A stretch of 60,962 nt of DNA, taken from contig JBELMB010000009.1 in NCBI GenBank assembly GCA_042088665.1, forward strand, positions 1 through 60,962, read 5' to 3'. Made by a program: the position numbers and the translations under genes. Of this stretch, positions 50,157-58,699 are shown piece after piece (position 1 is the first letter of the stretch; every line of letters begins with the position of its first letter). Source of the DNA: JBELMB01 sp042088665 (lineage in GTDB: Bacteria > Pseudomonadota > Alphaproteobacteria > Rhodobacterales > Rhodobacteraceae). The notes beneath the pieces are model-generated. The model made no database searches. It saw nothing but the letters and a program-made list of their open reading frames with translations, and had not been told where the DNA came from.

Positions 50157-51752
50157 TCACTGTTCGATCCATGCGCCGTCAAACGGACCATAGGCCCCCA
50201 GCGCAGAGGTCGCGTGATCCTTGAGCTTCTCGTTGTAGACTGTCAGGAACTCCATCTCGAAGATGTTGGCGACTGGCAGGTCGTCGGCAAGGATCTTCTG
50301 GATGTCGCCATAGGTCGCGGCGCGTGCGGCTGCATCCGGCTCCTGAGCGCCCGAGTTCAGAAGAACATCGAGATCAGGGTTGGAGTAGCGCGACGAGTTC
50401 ACAAAGGCCGTGCCCTGACGGATCTGGTCGGTGCCGTAGTGGCGGTGAACGCCCAGAACCGGGTCAGACAACTGGTAGAAGTAGTTGATGTTCATGTCGA
50501 AGTCGTAGTCGCCATAGACACGCTTGATCCATGTCGGCACGTCTTCGTAACGCAGTTCCACTTCGACACCGAGAGGGGCCAGTGCCTGCTTCATGTACTC
50601 ACCCGCGCGGCGCCAGTCTTCGCCGTAGGGGATCAGGTCGAGCGTAAAGGACGCACGCACGCCGTTGGCGTCGGGCATGAGGCCGGCTTCGTCCAGAACC
50701 GCAATCGCCGCGTCGGTGTCACCACCGGCGGGGTAGTTGGGCAGGCCCTCGGCATAGAGACCGGTCGCAGCAAAGTTGCTGGACAGGGCGCTCGTGGCCG
50801 CGTTGCCGTAGCCGAACCAGATGTTTTCGATCAGGAACTCACGGTCGACGACCAGAGACATCGCCTTGCGCATGGCAGGGTTGTCAAACGGCGGCTTGGT
50901 GGTGTTGAACTCCATCAAGGCCATCGGGTTGATCATCGAATAGCCATCGGTGGTCACACCGAACTCGTCCATCTCGCGCAGACGCACGGCGTCGATGTTC
51001 GGGATCGCGCCATAGGCACCGTACAGAACTTCGCCGTTTTCCATCGCGGCCGTCCGGGTCGAGGCGTCCGGGATGAACCGGCCGACAACACGGTCAAGGT
51101 AAGGCAGGCCGGGCTTCCAGTAGTCTTCGTTCTTGTCGAGACGAATGTACTGGCCCTTTTTCCACTCGACGAACTTGAACGCGCCGGTGCCGACAGGGTT
51201 GTTCACCAGATCTGCGCTGCGCAGGTCTTCGCCATCCAGCAAGTGCTTGGGCACGATCGGGCTTTCGTAGCCAGACAGGGCGCGCATCATGTAGGGGGCG
51301 GGGTTGGCAAGGTTGAAGACGGCCGTGTGGTCGTCAGGTGTGTCGATCGACACGACTTCGCGGAACGAGTTCGGTCCACGCGGGTGCACGACTTTCAGCA
51401 CGTCCATGACGGTGAACTGCACGTCCTCGGAGGTGAAATCCTCGCCGTCATGCCACTTCACGCCCTTGCGCAGGGTGAAGGTGACGGTCTTGCCGTCTTC
51501 GCTGATCTCATAGCCTTCGGCCAGCGCCGGCACGATGTTGAGATCGTTGTCATAGTCGAACAGTCCGTCGTAGATCTTGGGTGCGACCAAGCCGATTGGA
51601 CCAGAGGTGGACAGATAGGAGGCCAGCGAGGGCGGCTCTGGCTGAACGATATAGACAAACGTCCCCCCGGCGGTTTGCGCGGTCGCAGGCATCACGCCCG
51701 CAAGCACGCCTGATGCGATCAGGGCCGCAGCGGCCAAACTTCTAAAACGCAT
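50157..51752 (-). CDS. Peptide/amide-type ABC transporter binding protein (DppA-like)
   Basis: A 531-residue family-5 extracellular binding protein. The ATG at 51752 follows GGGGAG and starts a signal peptide (MRFRSLAAAALIASGVLAGVMPATA|QT). Mature blocks include GTFVYIVQPEPPSLASYLST, FTLRKGVKWHDGEDFTSEDVQF, the family signature GTGAFKFVEWKKGQYIRLDKN, and SNFAATGLYAEGLPNYPAGGD. It delivers peptides or similarly sized amides to DppBC. First gene of a six-gene leftward operon ending in amidase and the molybdoenzyme. No regulator is next to the operon. Confidence 0.93.
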   Translation of the reverse strand: MRFRSLAAAALIASGVLAGVMPATAQTAGGTFVYIVQPEPPSLASYLSTSGPIGLVAPKIYDGLFDYDNDLNIVPALAEGYEISEDGKTVTFTLRKGVKWHDGEDFTSEDVQFTVMDVLKVVHPRGPNSFREVVSIDTPDDHTAVFNLANPAPYMMRALSGYESPIVPKHLLDGEDLRSADLVNNPVGTGAFKFVEWKKGQYIRLDKNEDYWKPGLPYLDRVVGRFIPDASTRTAAMENGEVLYGAYGAIPNIDAVRLREMDEFGVTTDGYSMINPMALMEFNTTKPPFDNPAMRKAMSLVVDREFLIENIWFGYGNAATSALSSNFAATGLYAEGLPNYPAGGDTDAAIAVLDEAGLMPDANGVRASFTLDLIPYGEDWRRAGEYMKQALAPLGVEVELRYEDVPTWIKRVYGDYDFDMNINYFYQLSDPVLGVHRHYGTDQIRQGTAFVNSSRYSNPDLDVLLNSGAQEPDAAARAATYGDIQKILADDLPVANIFEMEFLTVYNEKLKDHATSALGAYGPFDGAWIEQ

Positions 51753-52597
51753 GGTTGGTATCTCCCCATTTCTATTGATTGTATGGCGCCATTGGTTCGC
51801 TGGAGCAGGAACCGAGGCCACCAATTCGTTGTCTTTCGATCCGTTCCAAGTTAACAAAATCCGGAACATGCCATGAAAATGCACAATTTGAACAGTGGTG
51901 CAAAATGTTTCATCAGTCTAGAGGTTAACGGCGCGTCACATCTCGTGCGTGTCGCCTTGCGGTTTCTCGCACTCATGGGGTGAGTGCTCTGAGCGGTGCA
52001 CGCGCTTTCGCAGGGCCGTCGCTCGGTTTTTTCTGGCGGTTTTCGGCAAACTTGACGGGGTCCGAGTGGCGGCAGACTTGCGCGCTTCGGTCCGGGGTGG
52101 ATGCTGATGCCGGATGTTCTGGAACCGGTGGCAAGCCCGACAGGTCGGCGCTGCCAACGCGCTGGGGCGCTTGGCAACTGGCGGCGAAGGCTGCCATATC
52201 AAGCGCCCCGCCGGCCAATATGGGCCCGAAGGACCGCGGCGCGTCTGGGCACGCCAGAAGCAACCTGTCACCCGCTTGGGACCGATATCCTTGATCGATG
52301 CTTGCGCTTCAAGGGCAAGCGGAAAGTGACTGTTGAGGCCTGCGCGCTGTCGAACAGGAAGGCCCTTTGGTGTTGTCCAAGCGGCAAGACACACCACACC
52401 AGCGCATCACGCCCCAAACCGGAGTGTCCATACGGATCGCGGGCTTTCCGCAGTCGCCCGGCCCGCCGTAGACAAGGCAGTGATCTGGTGACGCTGGCAC
52501 ACATCAAGGAAGTGTTGCGCCTCAGTTTTGCCTTGGGCGGGCAGAGCGCCGCCCGAAAACCTGCATAGGGTTGCGGGCACTGCGCATTTGCTCGGGC
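51753..52597. other. 845-base intergenic stretch with an insertion-sequence relic
   Basis: Apart from the short istA-like fragment at its right end I find no coding evidence. Frames of up to 155 codons exist on both strands, but their products are Arg/Pro-rich with no motifs. The left ~100 bases must hold the DppA promoter; it is more AT-rich (around 51830-51920) than the rest. Confidence 0.45.
52488..52568 (+). pseudogene. Fragment of an IS21-type istA transposase
   Basis: 27 codons starting from a GTG read VTLAHIKEVLRLSFALGG, then QSAARKPA and a stop. 'IKEVLRL-x-F/H-x-x-G-x-S-x-R-x-IA' is the standard beginning of IS21-family IstA, whose HTH follows at once. Here the frame stops before the HTH, so it is a remnant of an IS end. 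I cannot identify flanking inverted repeats. Confidence 0.55.
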
Positions 52598-53485
52598 TTA
52601 CGCGGTGGGTTCCACCATCGACGGAACCACGATGGCATCCTCGTAGGGCAATTCGCCCAGACCCTCTTCGAAGATCTGATGCTCGGCGATCCATTCCCGG
52701 GATTCGTCGAAAATCTCGCGCGAATATGGTTCGAACACGACCCTTTCGCCGGGACCAAAGAGCCGCGTATCCATTGTCTCGCGGAAACGCTCCGGGAATT
52801 CGTTTCTGTAGTAATGCGTGTAGAGCTCCGGCCGCAGGTCGATGTCCTTTTGCGCCTTGCGCAAAGCCGCGAAGTATTTTTCCACGTCACCCAGATCAGC
52901 GTCCTCGGCAACCATGGCCGCCATCATGAAGGATGTGTCGAGCACCTTTCGAAAGCCCAATTGCTCCATGAAGTAATACGGCCCGCTGAACAGGCTTACG
53001 GCGGCAATATTGCCGTCGATCATGTTCTCCATGCGTTTGAACAAAAGGCCATCGGCAAAGGAGAGGTTGATTTCGTCACTCGATAGGAACGGCTCCAGCG
53101 CCTGAATGGTCGAATAGTGACTGCCCGACTGGTAGCCGACAGAAATCGGGACGTTCGCAAGGTCCTCTGGTCGTTTGATCTGCGAATCCGCAGGCACGAA
53201 GATCCCGCAAGGCGACACCGAATAGGCGTTCGCATACAGCTTTCCATGGCCCGAGGCCGCCGCGACATTCACGGTCCAATGGCAGGCCGAACTGACATCG
53301 CTTGTGCGCCCTTTTTCAAAGGTCTGATAGGCCCCAACGCGATCGCCCAGATCGTGTCTGTTCCCCGACGCGGACAACAATTGGTCCTCCAGAGTATAGT
53401 CCAGACCGGCATCGTCGAAGTAGCCCTTTTCGACTGCAATCCACTCATGCAGCCGCATGTGCGGGGCGATGACAAATTTTCCCAT
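52598..53485 (-). CDS. NMT1/THI5-like substrate-binding-fold protein without signal peptide
   Basis: A 295-residue protein starting MGKFVIAPHMRLHEWIAVEKGYFDDAGLDY, the NMT1/THI5/SsuA-like opening ('p-l-x-v-A-x-x-kGyF-x-d-e-G-l'). It goes on with RPEDLANVPISVGYQSGSHYSTIQAL, also typical of this fold, and FADGLLFKRMENMIDGNIAAVSLF. AGGAAGG precedes the ATG; there is no signal peptide upstream, so the protein should stay in the cytoplasm, unlike true ABC binding proteins. No permease or ATPase is adjacent. Divergent LysR gene. It may be an intracellular enzyme or ligand sensor; function open. Confidence 0.75.
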   Translation of the reverse strand: MGKFVIAPHMRLHEWIAVEKGYFDDAGLDYTLEDQLLSASGNRHDLGDRVGAYQTFEKGRTSDVSSACHWTVNVAAASGHGKLYANAYSVSPCGIFVPADSQIKRPEDLANVPISVGYQSGSHYSTIQALEPFLSSDEINLSFADGLLFKRMENMIDGNIAAVSLFSGPYYFMEQLGFRKVLDTSFMMAAMVAEDADLGDVEKYFAALRKAQKDIDLRPELYTHYYRNEFPERFRETMDTRLFGPGERVVFEPYSREIFDESREWIAEHQIFEEGLGELPYEDAIVVPSMVEPTA

Positions 53486-53567
53486 GATGGCCTTCCTGTC
53501 GCGCTGAATACGCTGTGACGGTCGCACAGGAGGACCCATAGACCAATCCCGCGGCCTTGATATATGC

Positions 53568-53584
53568 CATAGAGAAGCTCTATG
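53568..53584. promoter_or_regulatory. Inverted repeat in the NMT1-like/LysR promoter region
   Basis: CATAGAG-AAG-CTCTATG, perfect 7-bp arms with a 3-bp spacer; an extra half-site CATAGA lies at 53537-53542. The arrangement of a strong palindrome near the LysR start and a half-site towards the target gene is that of many autoregulated LysR systems. Confidence 0.6.
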
Positions 53585-53606
53585 ACCAACATCAGGGGAG
53601 GGCACC

Positions 53607-54515
53607 ATGTTCGATGATCGACTGAAGGGCGTGGATCTCGGGGCCCTGAACACCCTGCGGCTTGTCTTTCGTCTGAATTCCTTCACCGCGGCGGCCGAAG
53701 AGCTGAACGTCAAACAGGCGACGGTCAGCTACACGATTGGCAGGCTCAGAACCGTCTTTGCCGACCCGCTGTTCGTTCGTCAGGGGAACCGGATCTGGCC
53801 AACACAGCGATGCGCAGAAATCGTCAACGCAGCCCAGACCATCCTGAGTGAAATCGAACAGGTTGCCTTGCCAGCAGATTTCAGTCCCGGCGAAGCCGAG
53901 GCCTCTGTGACCATTTCCGCGACCTATCTGTCTCGGTCGGTCCTGATGCCACGGATCGTGCAGGAACTCAGGCACGAAGCCCCCGGCGTTTCGATAGAAA
54001 TGATAACGGGTTACGCGCGCGCGGGGGAGCAGCTTTTGTCCGGGCGCGCGGATATCGCGTTCTCGCCCATAGCCGTTGAAGAGAGCGGGATCTTTGGCAG
54101 GTCCCTGTTCAGCGACCCCTATGTTTGCCTGATGGACAAAGCGAACCCTCTTGCCAAAGAGGCGATCACAGTGGCGGACTTTGCATCCGCCTCGCATCTG
54201 CTCATTCACTACGGTCAGTCCTGGCAACCGCTATACCGGCGGGCATTGAACGCACGCGGCCTGGACATCAATGTTGTCGTCAGTACCCCGGAACCCGAAG
54301 ACGTCAGGCTGTTCATTCCCGACACGGATCTTGTTGTCGCAATGCCGTCAAAGATTGCGCGGCAGTTTGCCGAAGGGCTTCACATCTGTCCCTGTCCGGT
54401 TCAGGCGGACGTGCACATCAACATGTATTGGCCAGCGCGTCTCAACACATCGCCGCTTCACGACTGGATTCGGGCCAAGGCCATTCGCCTCGCAAAACAG
54501 GTGGGCGCGGCTTGA
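53607..54515 (+). CDS. LysR-family regulator, NodD-like branch
   Basis: A 302-residue LysR protein. The HTH is at about 11-70 (LRLVFRLNSFTAAAEELNVKQATVSYTIGRL; TVSYTIGRLR is the NodD-like recognition helix), followed by DPLFVRQGNRIWPTQR. The ligand domain has VTISATYLSRSVLMPRIVQEL and DIAFSPIAVEESGIFGRSLFSDPYVCLM, typical of this branch. It is divergent from the NMT1-like gene across a 121-base region with the palindrome noted above. Confidence 0.9.
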   Translation: MFDDRLKGVDLGALNTLRLVFRLNSFTAAAEELNVKQATVSYTIGRLRTVFADPLFVRQGNRIWPTQRCAEIVNAAQTILSEIEQVALPADFSPGEAEASVTISATYLSRSVLMPRIVQELRHEAPGVSIEMITGYARAGEQLLSGRADIAFSPIAVEESGIFGRSLFSDPYVCLMDKANPLAKEAITVADFASASHLLIHYGQSWQPLYRRALNARGLDINVVVSTPEPEDVRLFIPDTDLVVAMPSKIARQFAEGLHICPCPVQADVHINMYWPARLNTSPLHDWIRAKAIRLAKQVGAA

Positions 54516-54755
54516 CCACTTGGCACGTCCACTTCGCACGTGTGATGCCCGTGCCGCTGGCCTCTTCAGTGCGCCGCGAAGGGCCTGCCGGATTGCGCGC
54601 GCCGCGCACAGGTTGCTCGACCAGTGCTAACCCCAAAGCTTTTGTTGTCACGCGACAGTCCCCGTATGGTCGCGCCAGTCTTTGTTGCCTTGGGGGCGGG
54701 CTGAACCCGGATCATGGGATCCATACAAAAAGCGCGCAGGCCTGATCGTCCAGAG

Positions 54756-54784
54756 GCGCGCGGTGTCGGTCAATCGCCGCGCGC
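54756..54784. terminator. Possible bidirectional terminator between convergent genes
   Basis: GCGCGCGG and CCGCGCGC form an 8-bp GC stem with a 13-base loop, lying between convergent LysR and SLC13 genes. No strong T run follows on either side, so termination is unproven. Otherwise, 54516-54796 shows no gene. Confidence 0.35.
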
Positions 54785-54796
54785 CGCGTCCTTGGA

Positions 54797-56692
54797 TCAC
54801 AATGGCCAGACAAACAGCAACAGCGGCACACTGATGAGAACGACAAGGATCTCCAGCGGCAGGCCGAGTTTCCAGTAGTCGCCAAAGCGGAACCCACCCG
54901 GCCCGAGGATGAGGGTATTGTTCTGGTGGCCGATCGGGGTCAGAAACGCGCAGGACGCGCCGATCGCGACGGCCATGAGAAAGCTGTCAGGATTGACATC
55001 CAAAGTCGCCGATATCCCAAGCGCTATCGGGCACAGAACAGCAGCGGTTGCCGCGTTGTTCATGACATCCGACAGGAACATCGTGGTGACCAACACCACC
55101 ACCAGCGCCGCAACTGCATTGCCCTGCGCAACCGTGTCGACAAGAAACCGCGCAAGCAGTTCGGCAGCGCCCGTAGCCTGCATTGCGCCGGCCACCGGGA
55201 TCAGCGCAGCCAACAGGACAATTACCGGCCAGTCGATCGAGGTATAGATCTGCCGCAAAGGCACCGTGCGCATCACCATTGTCGCAAGCACACCCAAGGC
55301 AAAGGCGGCAGCCGCCGGAAGCAGGCCCAGCGTCACCAATGCGATGGCCCCCAGCATGTTCGCAGCGGCCAGCATGGCCATGCGTTTGTCCGGAATGCGC
55401 AGATCGCGCGCGCCAAGAGGCACGCAGCCAGTGTCATTGATGAACGCAGACACAGCCTCGGCGGGTCCCTGCACCAGCAACAGATCCCCTGATTTCCAGG
55501 CGATGGTGCGCAGGCCAGAACGCGGTGGATGCCCCTCGCGCGACACCGCCAGCAGGTTCAGCCCGTATCGCGCCCGCAGATGCATGTCCTTGGCCGAGCG
55601 CCCGACCACGCTCGCCCCCGGCAGGACGGCCAGTTCGCGCAACACGATATCGCTCGTGTCCCTACTCTCGGGACTGTCGCTATCCTCGGTGTCTGGCGGT
55701 TCCTCGTCGCCGGTCTTTTGCTCGGTTTTCGGAGTGGTTTCCGGACTGGTCTTTGGCGCAGTCTTATCACGCGGTGTCTCAGCGCCGGTCTTTTCGGTGT
55801 CGACGATGGACTGTTCCAGCTTGATCCCGAAAACCGAGAGCGCCTCCGCCAGCGCGTCGACCTCCGCTTCGAGCACCAGAACGTCATCCGCGCGAATGTG
55901 TCTGCCACCATGCGGCGCGGTCAGATGGACATCGTTTCGGATCAGACCGACGATCTGCACATCGCTGTCTTCAATCTCGCGCTCGAAGGCCCGCAAGGTC
56001 AGGCCGACGGCCTTGCTGCTTTCCGGCACGCGCAATTCGGTGAAGTAGGCGGCGGTGTCGAACCCCGTGCCTGCCTTGGACTTGCGCGCGGGCACCAGCC
56101 GCCAGCCGATCAGGGCGACAAAGATCACGCCCGCAATCGCAACCGCCACACCAACAGGCGCAAAGTCGAAGATCGCGAAATGGCCAAGCCCGGCCTCGGC
56201 CCGAAACCCCGAGACAATCAGGTTGGGGGGCGTGCCGATCAGGGTCGTCATGCCGCCAAGAATTGTGCCAAAGGCCAAAGGCATCAGAACTTGCCCCGGT
56301 GACAGGTCCAACCGTTCCGACAGTTGCACCGCAATCGGCATCAAGAGCGCCATCGCGCCCACGTTGTTCATGAAACCGGACAGGGCAGCGCCCAGCCCCA
56401 TCAGCGCCATCATGCTGCTCAAGCGTCCAGCATCACGCGGCAACACGCTGCGAGAGAGCCAATCCACGGCCCCTGTGTTCTGAAGCCCCTGGCTGAGGAT
56501 CAGCACGCAGGCGACCGTGATGACAGCCGGATGGCCAAAGCCTGCAAAGGCATCGGACGCTGGAACAAGACCCAGAACCACGCAGGCCATCAATGCCGTC
56601 AGAGCCACCACATCGTGCCGAAACCGTCCCCAGAGGAACAGCCCCATCGTCGCCGCCAGAACACAGAAGATCAGTATCTGGTGTGTGCTCAT
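54797..56692 (-). CDS. SLC13-type anion permease with two RCK_C domains
   Basis: A 631-residue transporter. The start at 56692 follows GGGGG. The N-terminal half has about five helices with FMNNVGAMALLMPIAVQL and LIGTPPNLIVSGFRAE, the 'N-x-x-t-a-x-x-l-x-P' and 'I-G-T-p-p-N' motifs of DASS/SLC13. Two TrkA-C (RCK_C) domains then appear in the middle (RAFEREIEDSDVQIVGLIRN and ELAVLPGASVVGRSAKDMHL), separated by an unusual 50-residue Thr/Pro/Glu-rich linker. The second half ends FLSDVMNNAATAAVLCPIAL and LTPIGHQNNTLILGPGG. Related proteins are SLT-type sulfate or dicarboxylate permeases. In this setting it may export or import sulfate. Confidence 0.88.
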   Translation of the reverse strand: MSTHQILIFCVLAATMGLFLWGRFRHDVVALTALMACVVLGLVPASDAFAGFGHPAVITVACVLILSQGLQNTGAVDWLSRSVLPRDAGRLSSMMALMGLGAALSGFMNNVGAMALLMPIAVQLSERLDLSPGQVLMPLAFGTILGGMTTLIGTPPNLIVSGFRAEAGLGHFAIFDFAPVGVAVAIAGVIFVALIGWRLVPARKSKAGTGFDTAAYFTELRVPESSKAVGLTLRAFEREIEDSDVQIVGLIRNDVHLTAPHGGRHIRADDVLVLEAEVDALAEALSVFGIKLEQSIVDTEKTGAETPRDKTAPKTSPETTPKTEQKTGDEEPPDTEDSDSPESRDTSDIVLRELAVLPGASVVGRSAKDMHLRARYGLNLLAVSREGHPPRSGLRTIAWKSGDLLLVQGPAEAVSAFINDTGCVPLGARDLRIPDKRMAMLAAANMLGAIALVTLGLLPAAAAFALGVLATMVMRTVPLRQIYTSIDWPVIVLLAALIPVAGAMQATGAAELLARFLVDTVAQGNAVAALVVVLVTTMFLSDVMNNAATAAVLCPIALGISATLDVNPDSFLMAVAIGASCAFLTPIGHQNNTLILGPGGFRFGDYWKLGLPLEILVVLISVPLLLFVWPL

Positions 56693-57017
56693 GGTTCCCC
56701 CGCTTGTTCGCCCAAGGCCCTCTGCCTGTCTCTGGCGTTCTGCATCTAACACAAGGTCCTTGATGGCAGACGTTACCAGAAAAGAGCCCAACATTCCTGA
56801 GCGAAATTGTCAAATGACGGCTGTGAGCCCAAAGTTACTGATGCTGCACACCGCATGAAAGGCTGGTTTTCAGGACGGATGTTTGTGACGAAGGGTAAGC
56901 GAACGCTGTTACTAAAGCTCTGTGGTGATCGTCGTTAATACTGGAGCCAACCATTTAAATCGATCCGGAAATCAACACGTCATTGCGAACCAGTAACTTA
57001 GAGGCATATACCGTGTC
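56693..57017. other. 325-base intergenic stretch, AT-rich
   Basis: Clearly richer in A and T than surroundings (TTTAAAT at 56954, several T/A runs). It holds the SLC13 promoter to the left and the promoter of the low-GC pair to the right. I see no small ORF with a convincing ribosome binding site. The composition change probably marks the left edge of acquired DNA. Confidence 0.45.
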
Positions 57018-57482
57018 ATGGACTATGCCCTTTGGATCACAATCGTTGGAAGTATAGCTTCGCTGGTTGGCATGGCTGTATCACTGCATCAAGCCGGAAG
57101 CGCTCGGAAATCAAGCTCGGAAGCCCATGCCGCGATGACAACAGTCCAGCTAGCTGCTGTGGTTGAACGATTGAAGACAGCACAAAACCACATTCGAGCC
57201 ATCGCCCCAGATCGCCTTGACCAGCGAGGGGTCAAACCACCTTTGGTGGTTGATGAGTTGCGGAAGGAGTTCGATTCAGCGCTAAGTTCATTGCCAGCAG
57301 CGGGGCCAGCAAGCGGTGCGCGCAAGACGCTGGGAGACGCGCAACGAAGTCTTAATGTGTATAACGCATCTCTTAAAGATGGAGCCAATCAGGAAGAATG
57401 GCAGAAACTGCAAGCATACGTGCAAGACGCAATGGCAGACCTTTCTGCAAAAGCCATTAACGTGGGTGAGCAAAATGAATGA
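57018..57482 (+). CDS. Membrane-anchored protein of unknown function, low GC
   Basis: A 154-residue protein, family not recognised. Residues about 4-24 (ALWITIVGSIASLVGMAVSL) form one membrane helix close to the N-terminus. The rest is hydrophilic and strongly helical, with a heptad-like stretch (TTVQLAAVVERLKTAQNHIRAIA, then DELRKEFDSALSSLP, and EEWQKLQAYVQDAMADLSAKA), consistent with a cytoplasmic coiled coil. The base composition is visibly lower in GC than that of its neighbours. It overlaps the next gene by 8 bases and must be co-translated. The pair is flanked by gene-poor DNA, as expected for a small acquired module. Confidence 0.7.
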   Translation: MDYALWITIVGSIASLVGMAVSLHQAGSARKSSSEAHAAMTTVQLAAVVERLKTAQNHIRAIAPDRLDQRGVKPPLVVDELRKEFDSALSSLPAAGPASGARKTLGDAQRSLNVYNASLKDGANQEEWQKLQAYVQDAMADLSAKAINVGEQNE

Positions 57483-57852
57483 ACGTGAAATCATCGAGCG
57501 CCTTGATAAGCTGAAATATCAGGTGGAAATACTTGGTCATACAATCGACTACGAGAAGCACCCTGTGGAAGCTCTTGTTTTGTCAAACGATTGGGGGCCT
57601 AAACAACTGGAAAAGGCACATGACATTTTTGAAATTTGGGATAAAAAATTGGAAGGCGGAGAGGAGATGAACAGCGGGGACTTCGAACATGAGTTCCAAC
57701 AGCATCTCAATGTCGGCTATCAAGGTCTGAAGTCCATTGTCTTGGCTTTTTACAGAAACTCTCAGTGGACAAATGTCTGTGAAGCGTATGTCGATAGCTT
57801 TGGTAAAGCGCCATCTGTTGAATTTTTTGAGATAGCTCATCGTAATCGCTGA
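57475..57852 (+). CDS. Small DUF1878-like soluble protein, low GC
   Basis: A 125-residue acidic helical protein overlapping the membrane-anchored gene. It opens MNEREIIERLDKLKYQVEILG and continues EKHPVEALVLSNDWGPKQLE, EFQQHLNVGYQGLKSIVLAFY and EAYVDSFG. The pattern - helix pair, then 'hPv-aLvl', then a later 'L-n-v-g-l-q' - resembles DUF1878 (Bacillus YhaI-like), from memory, and is not a confident assignment. Function unknown. Low GC like its partner. The partner is likely its membrane anchor. Confidence 0.65.
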   Translation: MNEREIIERLDKLKYQVEILGHTIDYEKHPVEALVLSNDWGPKQLEKAHDIFEIWDKKLEGGEEMNSGDFEHEFQQHLNVGYQGLKSIVLAFYRNSQWTNVCEAYVDSFGKAPSVEFFEIAHRNR

Positions 57853-58699
57853 TGATCAATCCGGTTACAGATCACGAGGGTTAATTAAGACTGCGGCCAC
57901 CAACCGCGCTACTTCTTGTATGGTGCTGAGCCAATCAAAGTGTGATGAGAGCCTAACACTGTTAAAGCGGCCATTGGCGCAGCCGCAGCGAATTCACACT
58001 TTGTCCCGCAAAGCCGACGCTCGGACTGTCTTACGAGCGCCCGGAATGCGCCATGGGCGGATGGTGCATCTTGTGTCAGGCGCACACCACCCGTTTGTCG
58101 AACAGCGCGTTCGTTGGAAAAAGAATTCCTGCCGTTGCCCGCGAAGGTCCCGCAGTGCCAGATCGCCTTAGCAGGTCGGCTTCGCTTGCTGCGGGTCGTC
58201 TTCTGGATCGCGCCCATAGGGCGGCACGCGACGTCGCGCAGGCCTTTCTCGATGGGACAAACGGTGATCGCGGTTCTTCAGGCGAGTTTTCAGGGCCTTC
58301 AGAGACAACGCGGCGATTGGGCTGGACAGGTCAAACTCTCGCGGCGCCGTGTTTCAACGCGGTTTACGCCGCAAATGGCGGAATGCGTGCTTTCCCTGTG
58401 AGATCTTCGAGGCAAAACCACGTTCAGGGGGCTGCGCCGGATTGACAGGACGCTCAATGCCGTTGCTTTGGAGAAATATCGGCCCGGATGCGCGCCGGAA
58501 GACATTCAAGACTGGAAACAGATATTTACGTGCCCAAACCGGACGATGCGATGAACTGGGCTGCTGGTGCCAGCAGCCGCCAGCACCAATCTCTGCGGTG
58601 GCTTTGAAACATCCTTCTTGTCGACGTGCTTGAAGATGCTGCGCAGATGGCCTTCACTGCAGGGCAACGATTGAACGCGCAGAAGACAGGTAAAACGCC
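57853..58699. repeat. 847-base non-coding stretch with repeat-like and gene-relic features
   Basis: No intact gene. The left third (57930-58060) contains an inverted repeat CTTTG-TCCCG-CAAAG at 57999-58013 inside a stretch whose minus-strand frame reads LCGTKCEFAAAAPMAA. I recall that wording from many spurious ORFs of Rhodobacteraceae intergenic repeats, but cannot verify it here. Further right, a plus frame reads RRIDRTLNAVALEKYRPG then CAPEDIQDWKQIF, with natural composition but no start; it may be a gene fragment. A perfect 7-bp stem CTGCTGG-TG-CCAGCAG is at 58561-58576. Confidence 0.4.

Noticed and set aside
50139..51713. 524-residue plus-strand frame opposite the ABC binding protein
   Set aside because: Val/Asp/Arg/His-rich antisense shadow of a clearly real binding protein gene.
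57018..57852. Toxin-antitoxin identity for the low-GC pair
   Set aside because: No known toxin fold motif (RelE, PIN, HipA, Fic, MNT) and no DNA-binding motif was seen, so I keep the function open.
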